From: Clostridiales bacterium COT073_COT-073
GTDB lineage: Bacteria; Bacillota; Clostridia; Lachnospirales; Vallitaleaceae
Assembly: GCA_003858485.1 (NCBI GenBank)
Contig: RQYD01000033.1
Span: 1 to 32,191, forward strand
Reading direction: 5' to 3'
DNA length: 32,191 nucleotides
The notes under the pieces are model-generated. The model saw only the letters and a list, made by a program, of their open reading frames with translations, searched no databases and was not told where the DNA came from. This document shows, piece by piece, positions 1 through 8,354 of this stretch (position 1 is its first letter; the number at the start of each line of letters is the position of its first letter). The translations under genes were made by a program, and so were the position numbers.

Positions 1-77
1 AAGGGAGGTCAATGCTCGTTTTATTTTAGATTTCCCTTAAAATTAAGTTTCTTATAAGATTTTGTAACAAAAATATA

Positions 78-96
78 GGTAGTTTTTGACACTACC
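78..96. promoter_or_regulatory. Inverted repeat upstream of the ORF6N gene
   Basis: GGTAGT (78-83) and ACTACC (91-96) form a perfect 6-bp inverted repeat about 25 bases before the ORF6N start. It could be an operator or a small leader hairpin. TTGACA overlaps the right half, but no convincing -10 box follows at the right distance, so I do not call a promoter. Confidence 0.3.
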
Positions 97-119
97 ATGC
101 TTCAAATGGAGGGGGATAG

Positions 120-1010
120 ATGAAAAATGATAATACTTTGATATCTATGGAGGAAACAAGCATTACCAATCTGATTTATACTATTCGTGGAAAACAAGTA
201 ATGCTTGATAGTGACTTGGCTGAATTGTATCAGGTTACGACTAAGGTTTTCAATCAGGCAGTCAAACGAAATTTAAATAGATTTCCAGAACGCTTTTGCT
301 TTCAATTATCAGAAGATGAGTATAAAAACTTGAGGTCACAATTTGTGACCTCAAGTGAAAACGTTAAGCATGGTGGAAGACGATACAGGCCATATGCTTT
401 TACAGAACAGGGGATTGCGATGCTTTCTTCTATACTTAAAAGTAATGTTGCAGTAGAAGTCAGCATCAAAATCATGGATACTTTTGTTGAAATGCGCAAC
501 TTCTTGATTTCAAACAAAGATATGTTTTCGCGCCTTGAAAGGATAGAGTTGAAACAATTAGAAACCGATAAAAAGTTCGAAGAAGTATTTAACTATATTG
601 CTAATAATACAGAAGTAAAACAAAAAATCTTCTTTGATGGACAGATCTATGATGCCTTTAGTTTTATAGTCGATCTAATTGGAAAAGCGCAGAGAAAGCT
701 GATTTTGATTGATAATTATGTGGATATAAATACTCTTAATATTCTTTGTAAGAAAAACGCAGGTGTTGATGTACTAATTGCTACAGCAGGTAAGGGCAGT
801 TTATCAGCAAAAGATGTTAATAAGTTTAATGCCCAGTATCCAAATTTAAATGTGAAAATAACTACCGATTTTCATGATCGCTTTTTGATTATTGATGATA
901 CGGAAGGCTATTTTATTGGTGCATCGATAAAAGATGCCGGGAAAAAGAGTTTTGCGATAGCCAAAATAGAGGATGAAGATTTGATTCAGAGTGTGATAGA
1001 TAGGGTATAG
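120..1010 (+). CDS. ORF6N-domain protein with C-terminal PLD-like domain
   Basis: A 296-residue protein. The N-terminal ~110 residues match the ORF6N DNA-binding domain found in phage and mobile-element proteins (the IRGKQVMLDSDLAELYQV region, then NRFPERFCFQL and FTEQGIAMLSS). A charged helical linker follows at about 130-170. The C-terminal half (about 170-290) looks like a one-motif phospholipase-D/nuclease fold, with HDRFLIIDD followed by GASIKDAGKKS. A strong ribosome site (ggaggggg) lies just before the ATG. The role is not established; DNA binding plus a possible nuclease would suit a phage-related or defence effector. A near twin, broken by a stop codon, lies at 23419-24312 in island 3. 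This copy is upstream of guaA and outside the guaA islands, so it probably belongs to another mobile segment or a remnant. The ORF6N assignment is firm; the PLD-like assignment is inference. Confidence 0.8.
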   Translation: MKNDNTLISMEETSITNLIYTIRGKQVMLDSDLAELYQVTTKVFNQAVKRNLNRFPERFCFQLSEDEYKNLRSQFVTSSENVKHGGRRYRPYAFTEQGIAMLSSILKSNVAVEVSIKIMDTFVEMRNFLISNKDMFSRLERIELKQLETDKKFEEVFNYIANNTEVKQKIFFDGQIYDAFSFIVDLIGKAQRKLILIDNYVDINTLNILCKKNAGVDVLIATAGKGSLSAKDVNKFNAQYPNLNVKITTDFHDRFLIIDDTEGYFIGASIKDAGKKSFAIAKIEDEDLIQSVIDRV

Positions 1011-1032
1011 AATCAGAGTCTGACGGTGAAGC

Positions 1033-1068
1033 GCCGCGAAATGAATATGTCCGCTGCGCGGCCGCATT
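1033..1068. repeat. GC-rich hairpin and repeat copy A
   Basis: GCCGCG (1033-1038) pairs with CGCGGC (1057-1062) in a stretch much more GC-rich than its surroundings, directly after the ORF6N gene. The reverse complement of 1039-1068 resembles 23282-23311 at about 24 of 30 positions, and that second copy lies just before the other ORF6N gene. No T-tract follows, so it is not a classical terminator. Confidence 0.45.
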
Positions 1069-1088
1069 TCCCTTTCGCCATTTGCTAC

Positions 1089-1407
1089 GTAAGATGGCTT
1101 TCGGGTCACACGCATTTACGCTTGCGCACTTCAAATTTATTTCTTGACTAGTATTTACTTTTCCGAGTATAATAAATAGGACGAAATTTTAAATATACAA
1201 TGCAGTCAGGTAGAGGATTTTGTAGTCACTGACTGGAATTATCTATGGGGTTAGTACTGGAAGTTATCATTAAATTTGTGGCATTCAGGATAATCATTAA
1301 AAGCTAGCTTATGTAGCAAGCGCCGGAGATAGCGTATTCTGAAAGGTGTTTTGTGTAAGAAACTGTAAAAGGGCAGGCTAAATTAGTTGACCCAAAAGCC
1401 ATCTTAC
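1089..1407. repeat. Region bounded by 20-bp inverted repeats
   Basis: Bases 1089-1108 (GTAAGATGGCTTTCGGGTCA) and 1388-1407 (TGACCCAAAAGCCATCTTAC) are inverted copies with one mismatch, about 280 bp apart. The segment between them encloses the probable guaA promoter. It may be a MITE-like insertion or a remnant of a larger element. There is no transposase inside and I could not identify a target duplication. Confidence 0.45.
1144..1173 (+). promoter_or_regulatory. Probable guaA promoter
   Basis: TTGACT (1144-1149) and a perfect TATAAT (1168-1173) are separated by 18 bp. This is the best sigma-A-like promoter between the ORF6N gene and guaA. Transcription from it would give a leader of about 400 bases. 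Confidence 0.65.
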
Positions 1408-1581
1408 TAAGAAACTGAGAAAGTGCATGTTTTCGGAAGTAATTGTGGACAGCAAGCTGCCAAAAGCATAAGACAGAAACAAAATAAGGCGGAAAGTTGG
1501 GTGAAATAGTAAGATGATTCAGATTTTGGTATATTAAAATAGTGACTGCAAAAAGCAAATAAAATTCAGAGAGGAGCGACA
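1180..1581 (+). other. Long non-coding leader before guaA
   Basis: About 400 bases without a convincing gene separate the promoter from guaA. I looked for a purine riboswitch core or a T-box and did not recognise either. A small hairpin is possible near 1204-1238 (AGTCAG with CTGACT), and the right arm of the 20-bp inverted repeat lies at 1388-1407. The stretch may be leader RNA, remnant DNA or both. Confidence 0.35.
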
Positions 1582-3120
1582 ATGAAACACGAATTAGTGA
1601 TTGTGTTAGATTTTGGCGGGCAATATAATCAATTGATTGCCAGACGGGTGCGGGAAGCCAATGTATTTTGTGAGGTACTGCCCTATGATACACCAGTTGA
1701 AAAGATCGTTAACAAAAATCCCAAAGGAATTATTTTTACCGGCGGACCAAACGTTGTAACGGAGGAAGATGCACCAAAGGTAGAGGCAAAATTATTTGAA
1801 ACCGGAATTCCGATTTTGGGAATCTGCTATGGCTGCCAATTAATGGGATATATTCTGGGTGGTAAAGTCGATAAGGCGGAGCAAAGAGAATATGGAAAAG
1901 CCGATTTAAAAATTACAAAGGCAGATAGCAAGCTGTTTGCCGGCGTTAATTCAACTACCAGCAGCTGGATGAGCCATACTTATTTTGTCAGCAGTGCTCC
2001 AAAAGGCTTTGAAGTAACGGCTACTACTGATACATGTCCGGTCGGTGCCATGGAAAATGCGGAAAAGAACCTTTATGGTGTCCAGTTCCATCCGGAAGTA
2101 GTGCATACTCCCGAAGGCCAAAAAATGCTGGAAAATTTCTTATATCAAGTTTGCGGCTGCAAGGCAGATTGGACGATGAAACAAATTGCTGAAGAACAAA
2201 TCGAAAAACTTAAGGAAAAAATTGGTGATAAAAAAGTGTTGCTTGCTCTTTCCGGTGGTGTAGACTCCTCTGTGGCAGGTGTGCTCTTACATAAAGCAGT
2301 TGGTAAGCAACTGACCTGTATCTTTGTCGATCATGGCTTAATGCGCAAAAATGAAGGTGATGAAGTTGAATCTGTTTTTAAAAAGCAGTTTGATATGAAC
2401 CTGATTCGGGTCAATGCCGAAGATCGTTTCTTGGGACGTTTGGCTGGTGTCACGGATCCGGAAACCAAGCGGAAAATTATTGGCGAAGAATTTATCCGGG
2501 TTTTTGAAGAAGAAGCCAAAAAAATCGGTACAGTTGATTTCCTGGCTCAGGGTACGATTTATCCTGATGTGATCGAAAGCGGTACCAAAGATGCGGCGGT
2601 GATCAAATCACACCACAATGTTGGTGGACTGCCTGATCATGTAGACTTTAAAGAAATCGTTGAACCGCTTCGGGATTTATTTAAAGATGAAGTTCGTAAT
2701 TTAGGAAGAGAATTAGGAATTCCAGAGTTCCTGGTATCTCGTCAGCCATTTCCGGGACCGGGCCTGGCAGTACGGGTGATTGGTGAAGTAACCAAGCACA
2801 AGCTTGATATCTTAAGAGATGCTGATCTTATTTTCCGTGAAGAACTGGAAAAATCAGAACTGAAAAATACCATTGGACAATACTTTGCAGTTCTGACTAA
2901 TCTTCGCAGCGTTGGCGTGATGGGCGATGAAAGAACTTATAATTATACTCTGGCTCTGCGCTGTGTCGATACTTCTGACTTTATGACCGCAGATTGGACC
3001 AGAATCCCTCATGATATCCTGGCACGGGTAAGCAACCGAATTGTCAATGAAGTTAAAGAGGTCAATCGGATCGTGTATGATATCACCAGTAAACCACCGG
3101 CAACGATTGAATGGGAATAG
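1582..3120 (+). CDS. guaA: GMP synthase (glutamine-hydrolysing)
   Basis: GuaA converts XMP, glutamine and ATP to GMP, the last step of guanine nucleotide synthesis, in the cytosol. The 512-residue length is normal for the family. The N-terminal class I glutamine amidotransferase domain has the nucleophile Cys82 in GICYGCQ and the His170/Glu172 pair in GVQFHPEV. The ATP pyrophosphatase domain has the P-loop SGGVDSS at 224-230. The C-terminal dimerisation domain ends in the conserved [15 protein letters not shown] before the ATG supports the start. Its last codons form the target for the integrated islands downstream; integration restores the end of the gene, so the protein appears intact. Confidence 0.98.
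   Translation: MKHELVIVLDFGGQYNQLIARRVREANVFCEVLPYDTPVEKIVNKNPKGIIFTGGPNVVTEEDAPKVEAKLFETGIPILGICYGCQLMGYILGGKVDKAEQREYGKADLKITKADSKLFAGVNSTTSSWMSHTYFVSSAPKGFEVTATTDTCPVGAMENAEKNLYGVQFHPEVVHTPEGQKMLENFLYQVCGCKADWTMKQIAEEQIEKLKEKIGDKKVLLALSGGVDSSVAGVLLHKAVGKQLTCIFVDHGLMRKNEGDEVESVFKKQFDMNLIRVNAEDRFLGRLAGVTDPETKRKIIGEEFIRVFEEEAKKIGTVDFLAQGTIYPDVIESGTKDAAVIKSHHNVGGLPDHVDFKEIVEPLRDLFKDEVRNLGRELGIPEFLVSRQPFPGPGLAVRVIGEVTKHKLDILRDADLIFREELEKSELKNTIGQYFAVLTNLRSVGVMGDERTYNYTLALRCVDTSDFMTADWTRIPHDILARVSNRIVNEVKEVNRIVYDITSKPPATIEWE
3109..3120 (+). other. Attachment site 1 (guaA 3' end)
   Basis: GAATGGGAATAG encodes the final Glu-Trp-Glu-stop of GuaA. Near-identical 12-mers at 15244, 20682 and 31904 lie outside any guaA gene, as expected for attachment sites left by site-specific integration into this gene's 3' end. 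This copy would be attL of island 1. Confidence 0.75.
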
Positions 3121-3135
3121 TTAAAAACAGCCTCT

Positions 3136-3191
3136 AAAGCCTTATAAATAGCTATTTTGTGAGCATTGTGCTTGCAAAATGCTTGCAGATT
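3136..3191 (+). repeat. Island left-end module, copy 1
   Basis: This 56-base segment matches 31931-31986 at 50 of 56 positions, both starting 15 bases after an attachment site. It ends in GTGCTTGCAAAATGCTTGCA, which contains two direct GCTTGCA units 11 bp apart. A related copy at 15122-15141 lies near the other end of island 1. This is the arrangement expected of integrase arm-type or excisionase binding sites. Confidence 0.6.
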
Positions 3192-3198
3192 AAAAATC

Positions 3199-3230
3199 GC
3201 CAAGGGAATTTAAATATTCCTTTGGTGATT
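3199..3230. terminator. Hairpin after guaA / island left end
   Basis: CCAAGGGAAT and ATTCCTTTGG pair with one G-T wobble around a short AT loop. It may end guaA transcription, but the T-tract is poor. A hairpin of similar form and position occurs at about 31999-32025, after the second left-end module, so it may instead be part of the island end. Confidence 0.4.
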
Positions 3231-3271
3231 AATGTTATTAATCAATATGTATTTTGTTAAGGAGATAAAAT

Positions 3272-3886
3272 ATGACACCTGATTGGGCAATGGTGATTAT
3301 AACATTTGTGTATGTAATTGCTACAATTTTTATTAGTTGGGCTAATTTTAAGTCTGCAAAAGTTTCAAACGAACAACTTAAAGAAATGCAAAAACAATTT
3401 GAGGAGAATAATAGACCACATATTGAAGTAGAGTTTATTTATGTAAAACGTTCCTTCTATGGATTGCGATTTATTAATAATGGAAATGTTTTAGCAAAAA
3501 ATGTGAAAATAAAATTATCCTCCGATTTTGTGGATACTCTTGAACTTTCAATGAAAGAAATATTGCAAAAGCAAGAAGGTAAAAGCTGTATAATAGGCGC
3601 TCATCAGAGTTATGATTTATATTTTGGAACAAATGAATATTTGAAAAACGATCGTAAGATTGCAGCTAATGGGGAAATTACTTATTATGCAGGTGGTAAA
3701 GAGTATGAAGAAAGCTTTTCTATAGATTTAGAAAATTATATGACATTATTTTCCGTTAATTCTGAGCATGAAGATTTGCTGAACATAATAAAAAAACAGA
3801 ATTCTATACTAACAGAATTAAAAAATTCTATTGATAATGTGAGTGGTATTATAAAATTTCATAATAAAGATGATGAAAACGTGTGA
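3272..3886 (+). CDS. Membrane-anchored coiled-coil protein, unknown function
   Basis: A 204-residue protein of no family I recognise. Residues about 7-24 form a single hydrophobic segment. A basic/coiled stretch follows to about residue 45, then a probably cytoplasmic beta-rich region containing the RPHIEVEF and LRFINNGN motifs, and a C-terminal helical tail. AAGGAG eight bases before the ATG supports the start. It occupies the small cargo slot between attachment site and repressor that holds a GNAT gene in island 2 and a SUKH gene in island 3. The stop codon lies inside the terminator stem. A role as cargo or accessory defence gene is inference from position only. Confidence 0.75.
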   Translation: MTPDWAMVIITFVYVIATIFISWANFKSAKVSNEQLKEMQKQFEENNRPHIEVEFIYVKRSFYGLRFINNGNVLAKNVKIKLSSDFVDTLELSMKEILQKQEGKSCIIGAHQSYDLYFGTNEYLKNDRKIAANGEITYYAGGKEYEESFSIDLENYMTLFSVNSEHEDLLNIIKKQNSILTELKNSIDNVSGIIKFHNKDDENV

Positions 3887-3907
3887 AATTAAATCACACG
3901 TTTTTTT
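3876..3907 (+). terminator. Rho-independent terminator
   Basis: AAAACGTGTGA (3876-3886) pairs perfectly over 11 bp with TCACACGTTTT (3894-3904) around a 7-base loop, followed by a T run to 3907. It ends the membrane-protein gene, whose TGA is part of the stem. Confidence 0.9.
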
Positions 3908-3948
3908 GAGTAATAAACACTTTGTATGGAAAATCAGCAATTTATGTT

Positions 3949-4548
3949 TTACAGTAAGTTATTCTCTTTCAAATACTCAATCCTCTTCTTTAGAATTTCA
4001 TCACGACTTAGTTCCTCAAATTCTTTCTGTGTTAGTGGTAGAGAATAATACTCTACAGATTTATTTTTCATAGAATCAAACTGTTCTTTTGTAATGGAGT
4101 AGGATTCCAAGTCAAACAGGTTATCAGACAACTCTTTTAGGATATTGCATACGTCAGCATTAAAAGCGTGTTCTTTATCATTACCATAGAACACAAGCTT
4201 AACATTCCATTTATTTTCATCGGTTTCAATATCGTTAGGGAATTTATCTTCCACAATTATTTCAAATCCGATTTCTTTTTTCATTGCCAGTTCATACATA
4301 AATAATACAAAATCTCTCATACTTGAAAGACCGAATGTGTAATCACTTCTTCCGGCAAGCCAGTCTAAAGATACTTTACATTTATCGGCAATATCTATCA
4401 GAACATCTATTGTAGGATTATTTTTTCCATTTTCATATGCAGACATGGACGGTTGAGGGATTCCTAGAAATTCTGCAAACTCTTTTTGTGTTTTTTTATT
4501 TATAGAACGAAGATATTTCAATCTTTCCGATACAGTATTTTCACTCAT
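3949..4548 (-). CDS. XRE-family repressor of island 1
   Basis: A 199-residue regulator. The N-terminal ~65 residues form a Cro/C1-type helix-turn-helix (KTQKEFAEFLGIPQPSMSAYE, then NNPTIDVLIDIADKCKVSLDWLAG). The C-terminal part is acidic with no recognised peptidase motif. It is divergent from the xis-integrase operon, the usual layout for an element repressor controlling excision. A GGAGA ribosome site precedes the start on the reverse strand. Its counterparts are a remnant at 16263-16583 (island 2) and 21616-22053 (island 3), though their sequences differ. Confidence 0.88.
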   Translation of the reverse strand: MSENTVSERLKYLRSINKKTQKEFAEFLGIPQPSMSAYENGKNNPTIDVLIDIADKCKVSLDWLAGRSDYTFGLSSMRDFVLFMYELAMKKEIGFEIIVEDKFPNDIETDENKWNVKLVFYGNDKEHAFNADVCNILKELSDNLFDLESYSITKEQFDSMKNKSVEYYSLPLTQKEFEELSRDEILKKRIEYLKENNLL

Positions 4549-4574
4549 ATTATAATCTCCTATATTTATTATTA

Positions 4575-4620
4575 TGTATTATAACATATTGTATACTAAA
4601 AATAAAGAGAAAAACTGATA
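4575..4620 (-). promoter_or_regulatory. Probable repressor promoter and operator region
   Basis: On the reverse strand a perfect TATAAT lies 17 bp after a weak TTTATT -35. It overlaps the partly palindromic AT-rich sequence GTATTATAACATATTGTATA, a plausible operator for self-regulation. Confidence 0.4.
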
Positions 4621-4637
4621 AATATTAAAAATAACTA

Positions 4638-4666
4638 TTGACATCCGCTATATAAATTATTATACT
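4638..4666 (+). promoter_or_regulatory. Promoter of the xis-int operon, island 1
   Basis: TTGACA (4638-4643) and TATACT (4661-4666) are spaced by exactly 17 bp, followed by an AAGGAGGA ribosome site and the xis start at 4709. A strong consensus promoter facing away from the repressor gene. Confidence 0.8.
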
Positions 4667-4708
4667 AATATATATCGTAAGTCTAAATATACTGAGAAGG
4701 AGGAAAAT

Positions 4709-4900
4709 ATGGGAAAAATGTATGTTGATGTTGAAGAAGTCAGCAAAGATTGGGGAGTTTCAAAGCCTAAAGCATACAAAAAGATAAAAGAATTAAATGA
4801 AAGAATGCTTAGAGGTAATCCCAATTTGATTGTGATTGCAGGCAAAGTGAATCGAAAATTTTATGAAGAAAACTGCTATGGACAAAGACAGGAAGGATAG
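4709..4900 (+). CDS. Excisionase-like HTH protein
   Basis: A 63-residue protein with a MerR/Xis-like winged helix-turn-helix (residues about 5-30, VDVEEVSKDWGVSKPKAYK, then the GKVNRKFYEENCYG end). AAGGAGGA lies directly upstream. It precedes the integrase by 11 bases, as excisionase genes usually do, and would bias the integrase towards excision. The island 3 counterpart at 22349 shares the GKVNR(K/R) and YCYG/NCYG ends. Confidence 0.82.
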   Translation: MGKMYVDVEEVSKDWGVSKPKAYKKIKELNERMLRGNPNLIVIAGKVNRKFYEENCYGQRQEG

Positions 4901-4911
4901 GAGGTGATGAA

Positions 4912-5982
4912 GTGTCAGCCAGCAAGGATAAAGCAAGAGGAACATGGAAAATCTATTTAAGATATATTGACTGGCAAGGAAAAAAACAAATTCATACGAA
5001 ACGAGGTTTTGCAACAAAAAAAGAAGCTTTGGAGTATGAAAGGGAGTTTTTGGCGAGTAAGTCGAGAGATTTGAATATGTTATTTGAATCCTTTGTTGAA
5101 ATCTATCTGAATGATTTAAGACCGAGAATCAAATACAACACCTACTTAACAAAGGTGCATATTATAGAAACGAAAATAATACCTTACTTTGCCAAGAAGT
5201 CCTTATCCGAAATAACAGCTCCGGATATTTTACAGTGGCAAAATGAGTTGCTTAAAAAGTCGGACAGTGAAGGGAAACAGTATTCTCAAACTTATTTAAG
5301 AACGATTCAGAATCAACTGAATGCAATCCTTAACCATGCAAGCAAATATTACGGACTGACAAGCAATCCTGCTCATAAAACGACAAAAATAGGAAAATCA
5401 AAGGCACAGGAAATGTTATTTTGGACGAAAGAGGAGTATGAAAAATTCGCTGAAAGTATTAAAAGCAAGCCGGCTTCATATTATGCCTTTGAGATACTTT
5501 ATTGGTGCGGTATTAGAGAAGGTGAGTTACTGGCTTTGACTAAAGAGGATTTTAATTTTGAAAAGAAAACTTTGAGCATCAATAAATCCTATCAGAGGAT
5601 CAAAGGAAAAGACTATATCACTTCACCCAAGACGGAAAAAAGCAATCGTGTGATTCAATTACCGCAGTTTCTATGTGATGAAATGGCTGATTTTTTCGGA
5701 ATGTATTATCATTTGGGTTCAAAATCAAGGCTGTTTCATTTTACAAAGTCACATTTGCATCACGAGATGGATAGGGGATGTAAGTTGTCGGGAGTAAAAA
5801 GAATCAGGGTTCATGATTTAAGACATTCCCATGTTGCTTATTTAATAGAGCAAGGCTTTTCACCGGTGGTAATAGCGGATCGTTTAGGGCATGAAAGCAT
5901 TTCAATCACTCTAAATTACGCACATTTGTATCCGTCAAAGCAGTTGGAGATTGTGAACATTATCGAAAAAGAAAGGAATTAG
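4912..5982 (+). CDS. int: Tyrosine integrase (guaA-type island)
   Basis: A complete 356-residue site-specific tyrosine recombinase. Residues 1-50 form an arm-binding AP2-like domain (RGFATKKEALEYE). Residues about 55-155 form the SAM-like core-binding domain. The catalytic domain carries Arg202 (CGIREGELLAL), a Lys near 241, His301/Arg304 (HDLRHSHVAYL), His327 (RLGHES) and the nucleophile Tyr336 (NYAHLYPS). The start is a GTG preceded by AGGAGGTGATG. It should recombine the guaA 3' end with the element's own site. It is the only full integrase among the three islands, so the others may now depend on it. Confidence 0.95.
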   Translation: MSASKDKARGTWKIYLRYIDWQGKKQIHTKRGFATKKEALEYEREFLASKSRDLNMLFESFVEIYLNDLRPRIKYNTYLTKVHIIETKIIPYFAKKSLSEITAPDILQWQNELLKKSDSEGKQYSQTYLRTIQNQLNAILNHASKYYGLTSNPAHKTTKIGKSKAQEMLFWTKEEYEKFAESIKSKPASYYAFEILYWCGIREGELLALTKEDFNFEKKTLSINKSYQRIKGKDYITSPKTEKSNRVIQLPQFLCDEMADFFGMYYHLGSKSRLFHFTKSHLHHEMDRGCKLSGVKRIRVHDLRHSHVAYLIEQGFSPVVIADRLGHESISITLNYAHLYPSKQLEIVNIIEKERN

Positions 5983-5992
5983 GAAATTTAAG

Positions 5993-6376
5993 ATGAGTAA
6001 GATTTTTAAAAGAGAAAGTCTACATACAAAAGGTAGAAAGCTGAAAGTCGACAAAAACAGGAAGAGAAATATTATAGTGAATTTCAGAATGTCTTCGGAA
6101 GAAAAAAGTTTATTGGAAGAGAAAATAGCATTATCAGGATTGAACAAACAGGATTATATGATTCAAATGAGCCTAAATCATAGCGTTGAAGTGTTCGGGA
6201 ATATAAGAGTGTTTGATGAATTAAAAGAGAAACTGAGAGTGCTTGAAGAATATTTTGAAAATGTAAATTTGGACTGCGGTATGGATGAAAATAAACTTGA
6301 ACTTCTTGCATATATTCTGGAAATGTTTGAAACGGTCAATAGAAATAAAAATGACTCTACCTACGGCAATAGATAG
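5993..6376 (+). CDS. Small ribbon-helix-helix-like protein of the mobilisation module
   Basis: A 127-residue protein with a very basic N-terminus (about 1-30), then a segment typical of ribbon-helix-helix DNA binders (NIIVNFRMSSEEKSLLEEKI) and a helical acidic C-terminus. It sits between integrase and primase. It may be an accessory DNA-binding protein for replication or relaxosome function; MobC proper appears to be the gene at 8619. The ribosome site (GGAAAT) is weak. Family assignment is tentative. Confidence 0.7.
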   Translation: MSKIFKRESLHTKGRKLKVDKNRKRNIIVNFRMSSEEKSLLEEKIALSGLNKQDYMIQMSLNHSVEVFGNIRVFDELKEKLRVLEEYFENVNLDCGMDENKLELLAYILEMFETVNRNKNDSTYGNR

Positions 6377-6386
6377 AGCCGGGAAG

Positions 6387-6430
6387 CAACCTGATAAGAT
6401 TGCAACTCTTAAAAATATTTTATCAGGTTG
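6387..6430. repeat. 11-bp perfect inverted repeat before the primase
   Basis: CAACCTGATAA (6387-6397) and TTATCAGGTTG (6420-6430) are perfect inverted repeats around a 22-base spacer, between the RHH gene and the primase start at 6465. It could be a hairpin that tunes operon expression or a protein-binding site. There is no T-tract. Confidence 0.5.
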
Positions 6431-6464
6431 TACTTCTATTATCAACAAAAATATGGAGGTAGCA

Positions 6465-7391
6465 ATGATAAACAAAGAAAAATATATTAACAATATTCCG
6501 CAGGAATTAAAAGAATACAAGCAATGGTTATGGTTTAAGGTTTATCGAAACAAGGATAAAAACGGGAATATAAAAATGATTAAGATACCGATCAGTCCAA
6601 TCACTTGTGATTCAAACGATTGGAACAAAAAAGAGAATTGGTCGGATTTTGAAACCGCATTTGCAGGTTTGGAGAGAAGCGGATGCGATGGATTGTCTTT
6701 TGTTTTGACGGAGGAAGATTCCTTTGTTTGTATAGATTTGGACAAGGTGAAAGAAAAGAATTTTGATAAAACGAGAGCAATTATAAGTAATTTTGCAGAG
6801 ACTTATAAAGAAATATCCGTATCCGGAAACGGAGTGCATATTTTTGCTAAGGGGAATATTCCGAAAAATCTCAATAATCAGGATGATCTATTCGAAATGT
6901 ATAAATCAAATAAGTGCATTGCTATGACAGGTAATGTGATAGGAACTTGCATAGAAATAAAGGAAGAACAATATAAGCTGAGCATCCATTATGAAAGATA
7001 TGCAATCAGAAAAAATATCGGAGAACAGATTTCATATTACCGAAATGTGGACAGCGATGTTCCCGATATTGAAGATATTATGAAAGCAATCTATCGGACT
7101 AACAGAAAGGGAAGCGGACTTTTCACAGGAGAATATTCTACGGGAGATCCAAGTAAAGATGATTTTCAGCTTCTTCTTGTGTTGAACAGCTTTACACATG
7201 GAAATGCCGACTTGATGTTGGAAATCTTTTTAAAATCCGCATTGAATCGTATGGGAGATATGAGCAAAAGGAGGACGGAAGCGGCGTATCTTAAGTATCT
7301 GAATCAAAGTATAAAAAAAGCACAGGAAGTCGGAGGAACGAATTATTGGGATTACAACTACCACAGGAAAAACAAGGAGGTGATTCGTTGA
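6465..7391 (+). CDS. PrimPol-type (AEP) replication primase
   Basis: A 308-residue protein beginning MINKEKYINNIPQELKEY, the start found in mobile-element primase-polymerases. Archaeo-eukaryotic primase signatures are visible: FVCIDLDK (the D-x-D metal site) and SGNGVHIFAKG (the s-x-H motif). The ATG at 6465 follows TATGGAGGTAGCA and is preferred to upstream in-frame codons, which would overlap the previous gene. No helicase domain is fused; the next gene supplies an ATPase. Together they suggest the excised element replicates. Confidence 0.82.
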   Translation: MINKEKYINNIPQELKEYKQWLWFKVYRNKDKNGNIKMIKIPISPITCDSNDWNKKENWSDFETAFAGLERSGCDGLSFVLTEEDSFVCIDLDKVKEKNFDKTRAIISNFAETYKEISVSGNGVHIFAKGNIPKNLNNQDDLFEMYKSNKCIAMTGNVIGTCIEIKEEQYKLSIHYERYAIRKNIGEQISYYRNVDSDVPDIEDIMKAIYRTNRKGSGLFTGEYSTGDPSKDDFQLLLVLNSFTHGNADLMLEIFLKSALNRMGDMSKRRTEAAYLKYLNQSIKKAQEVGGTNYWDYNYHRKNKEVIR

Positions 7392-8350
7392 AAGCATACA
7401 CGATAGATACGGTATTTGATGTTTCCGATAAGTATGTAGTCGGTAATATTATTGCAAGGAAAAGTATAACCCTGATTGTTGCTTCGCCCAAAAAAGGAAA
7501 GACTGCATTGGGACTTAATCTTGGAATATGTATCAATGAGGGAATTGATTTTCTGGAAAACAAGGTGAGGAAAACAAAGGTTGTTTATTATTGCAATGAG
7601 TTATCCGGAAGTCTTATTCAAGAGAGAGTCGGCAGATTGGATTTACCTTGCTCAAGTACGATGAAATTCTATGAAGGCACAAGTTATGTGGATTTTGATG
7701 AGTTTGAAAAAATCATAAAATTAGATGTTGAATCAGGCTATGAGGTGTTTATTGTCGATACTTTTTCCAAGATAAAATATGACAGGAAATACAATGCAAA
7801 TGATTACAATGATACCTATGAAGTCATGGCGAAATATTATGAACTCATTGACAAATACGGTTGTACTTTTATCATGATGTATCACACAAAAAAAGATTCT
7901 TCGGTAAAAAGTGTCAGCGAGAAGGTTATAGGTTCTCAAGCCTTATCCGGTTCGGTAGATACCATCATTGCGATTGATAAAGCTTCGGAATTTGATACGG
8001 AATTCAAGTTGGATGTAACAAGCAGGCTCTTTGAATCGAAAGCCTATCAGGTAAAAATACATCCTGTGAGAAAGATATTGGAACTTGATAAAATAGATCC
8101 GATTGAAACATTGGAACCGCCTATTCAGAAATTGGTTCAAATGATGCCAAAGCTGAAAATGATGGAAGGAACGATAGTGGATATTTGCTCTAAGATTAAT
8201 CTTGATGTTGAAAGTCCGCAACAATTCGGGAAAACTTTAAGTCGTAATAAGGATATTCTAAAGAAAAATGGAATCAGCATTACGATGAAGCGAGGTAAAA
8301 ACAATAACAATTACCAAGTTAAATATAATTCGGAGGATGTGATTTATTAA
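7388..8350 (+). CDS. RepA-like hexameric helicase/ATPase (AAA_25)
   Basis: About 320 residues. It has a RecA-like fold with Walker A (ASPKKGKTA), Walker B (YEVFIVDTF) and a downstream MMYHTKK segment, as in RepA replicative helicases of plasmids. I choose the TTG at 7388 because AAGGAGGTG lies just upstream; it overlaps the primase stop by a few bases, consistent with translational coupling. The C-terminal ~70 residues look like a small winged-helix domain (VDICSKINLDVESPQQFGK). It probably works with the PrimPol at the origin candidate immediately downstream. Confidence 0.83.
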   Translation: MKAYTIDTVFDVSDKYVVGNIIARKSITLIVASPKKGKTALGLNLGICINEGIDFLENKVRKTKVVYYCNELSGSLIQERVGRLDLPCSSTMKFYEGTSYVDFDEFEKIIKLDVESGYEVFIVDTFSKIKYDRKYNANDYNDTYEVMAKYYELIDKYGCTFIMMYHTKKDSSVKSVSEKVIGSQALSGSVDTIIAIDKASEFDTEFKLDVTSRLFESKAYQVKIHPVRKILELDKIDPIETLEPPIQKLVQMMPKLKMMEGTIVDICSKINLDVESPQQFGKTLSRNKDILKKNGISITMKRGKNNNNYQVKYNSEDVIY

Positions 8351-8354
8351 AATG

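Noticed and set aside
846-1134. Reverse-strand open frames after the first ORF6N gene
   Set aside because: They overlap the ORF6N gene and the GC-rich repeat, lack ribosome sites and have no recognisable sequence.
1180-1581. Purine or other riboswitch before guaA
   Set aside because: No conserved purine-aptamer core, T-box or other leader that I recognise; the region has only weak hairpins and repeat arms.
1304-1693. Reverse-strand open frame over the guaA leader and start
   Set aside because: It overlaps guaA, has no ribosome site and its translation has no protein-like pattern; a shadow frame.
3870-4073. Forward open frame after the membrane-protein gene
   Set aside because: It begins inside the preceding gene, crosses a strong terminator and runs antisense to the repressor gene.
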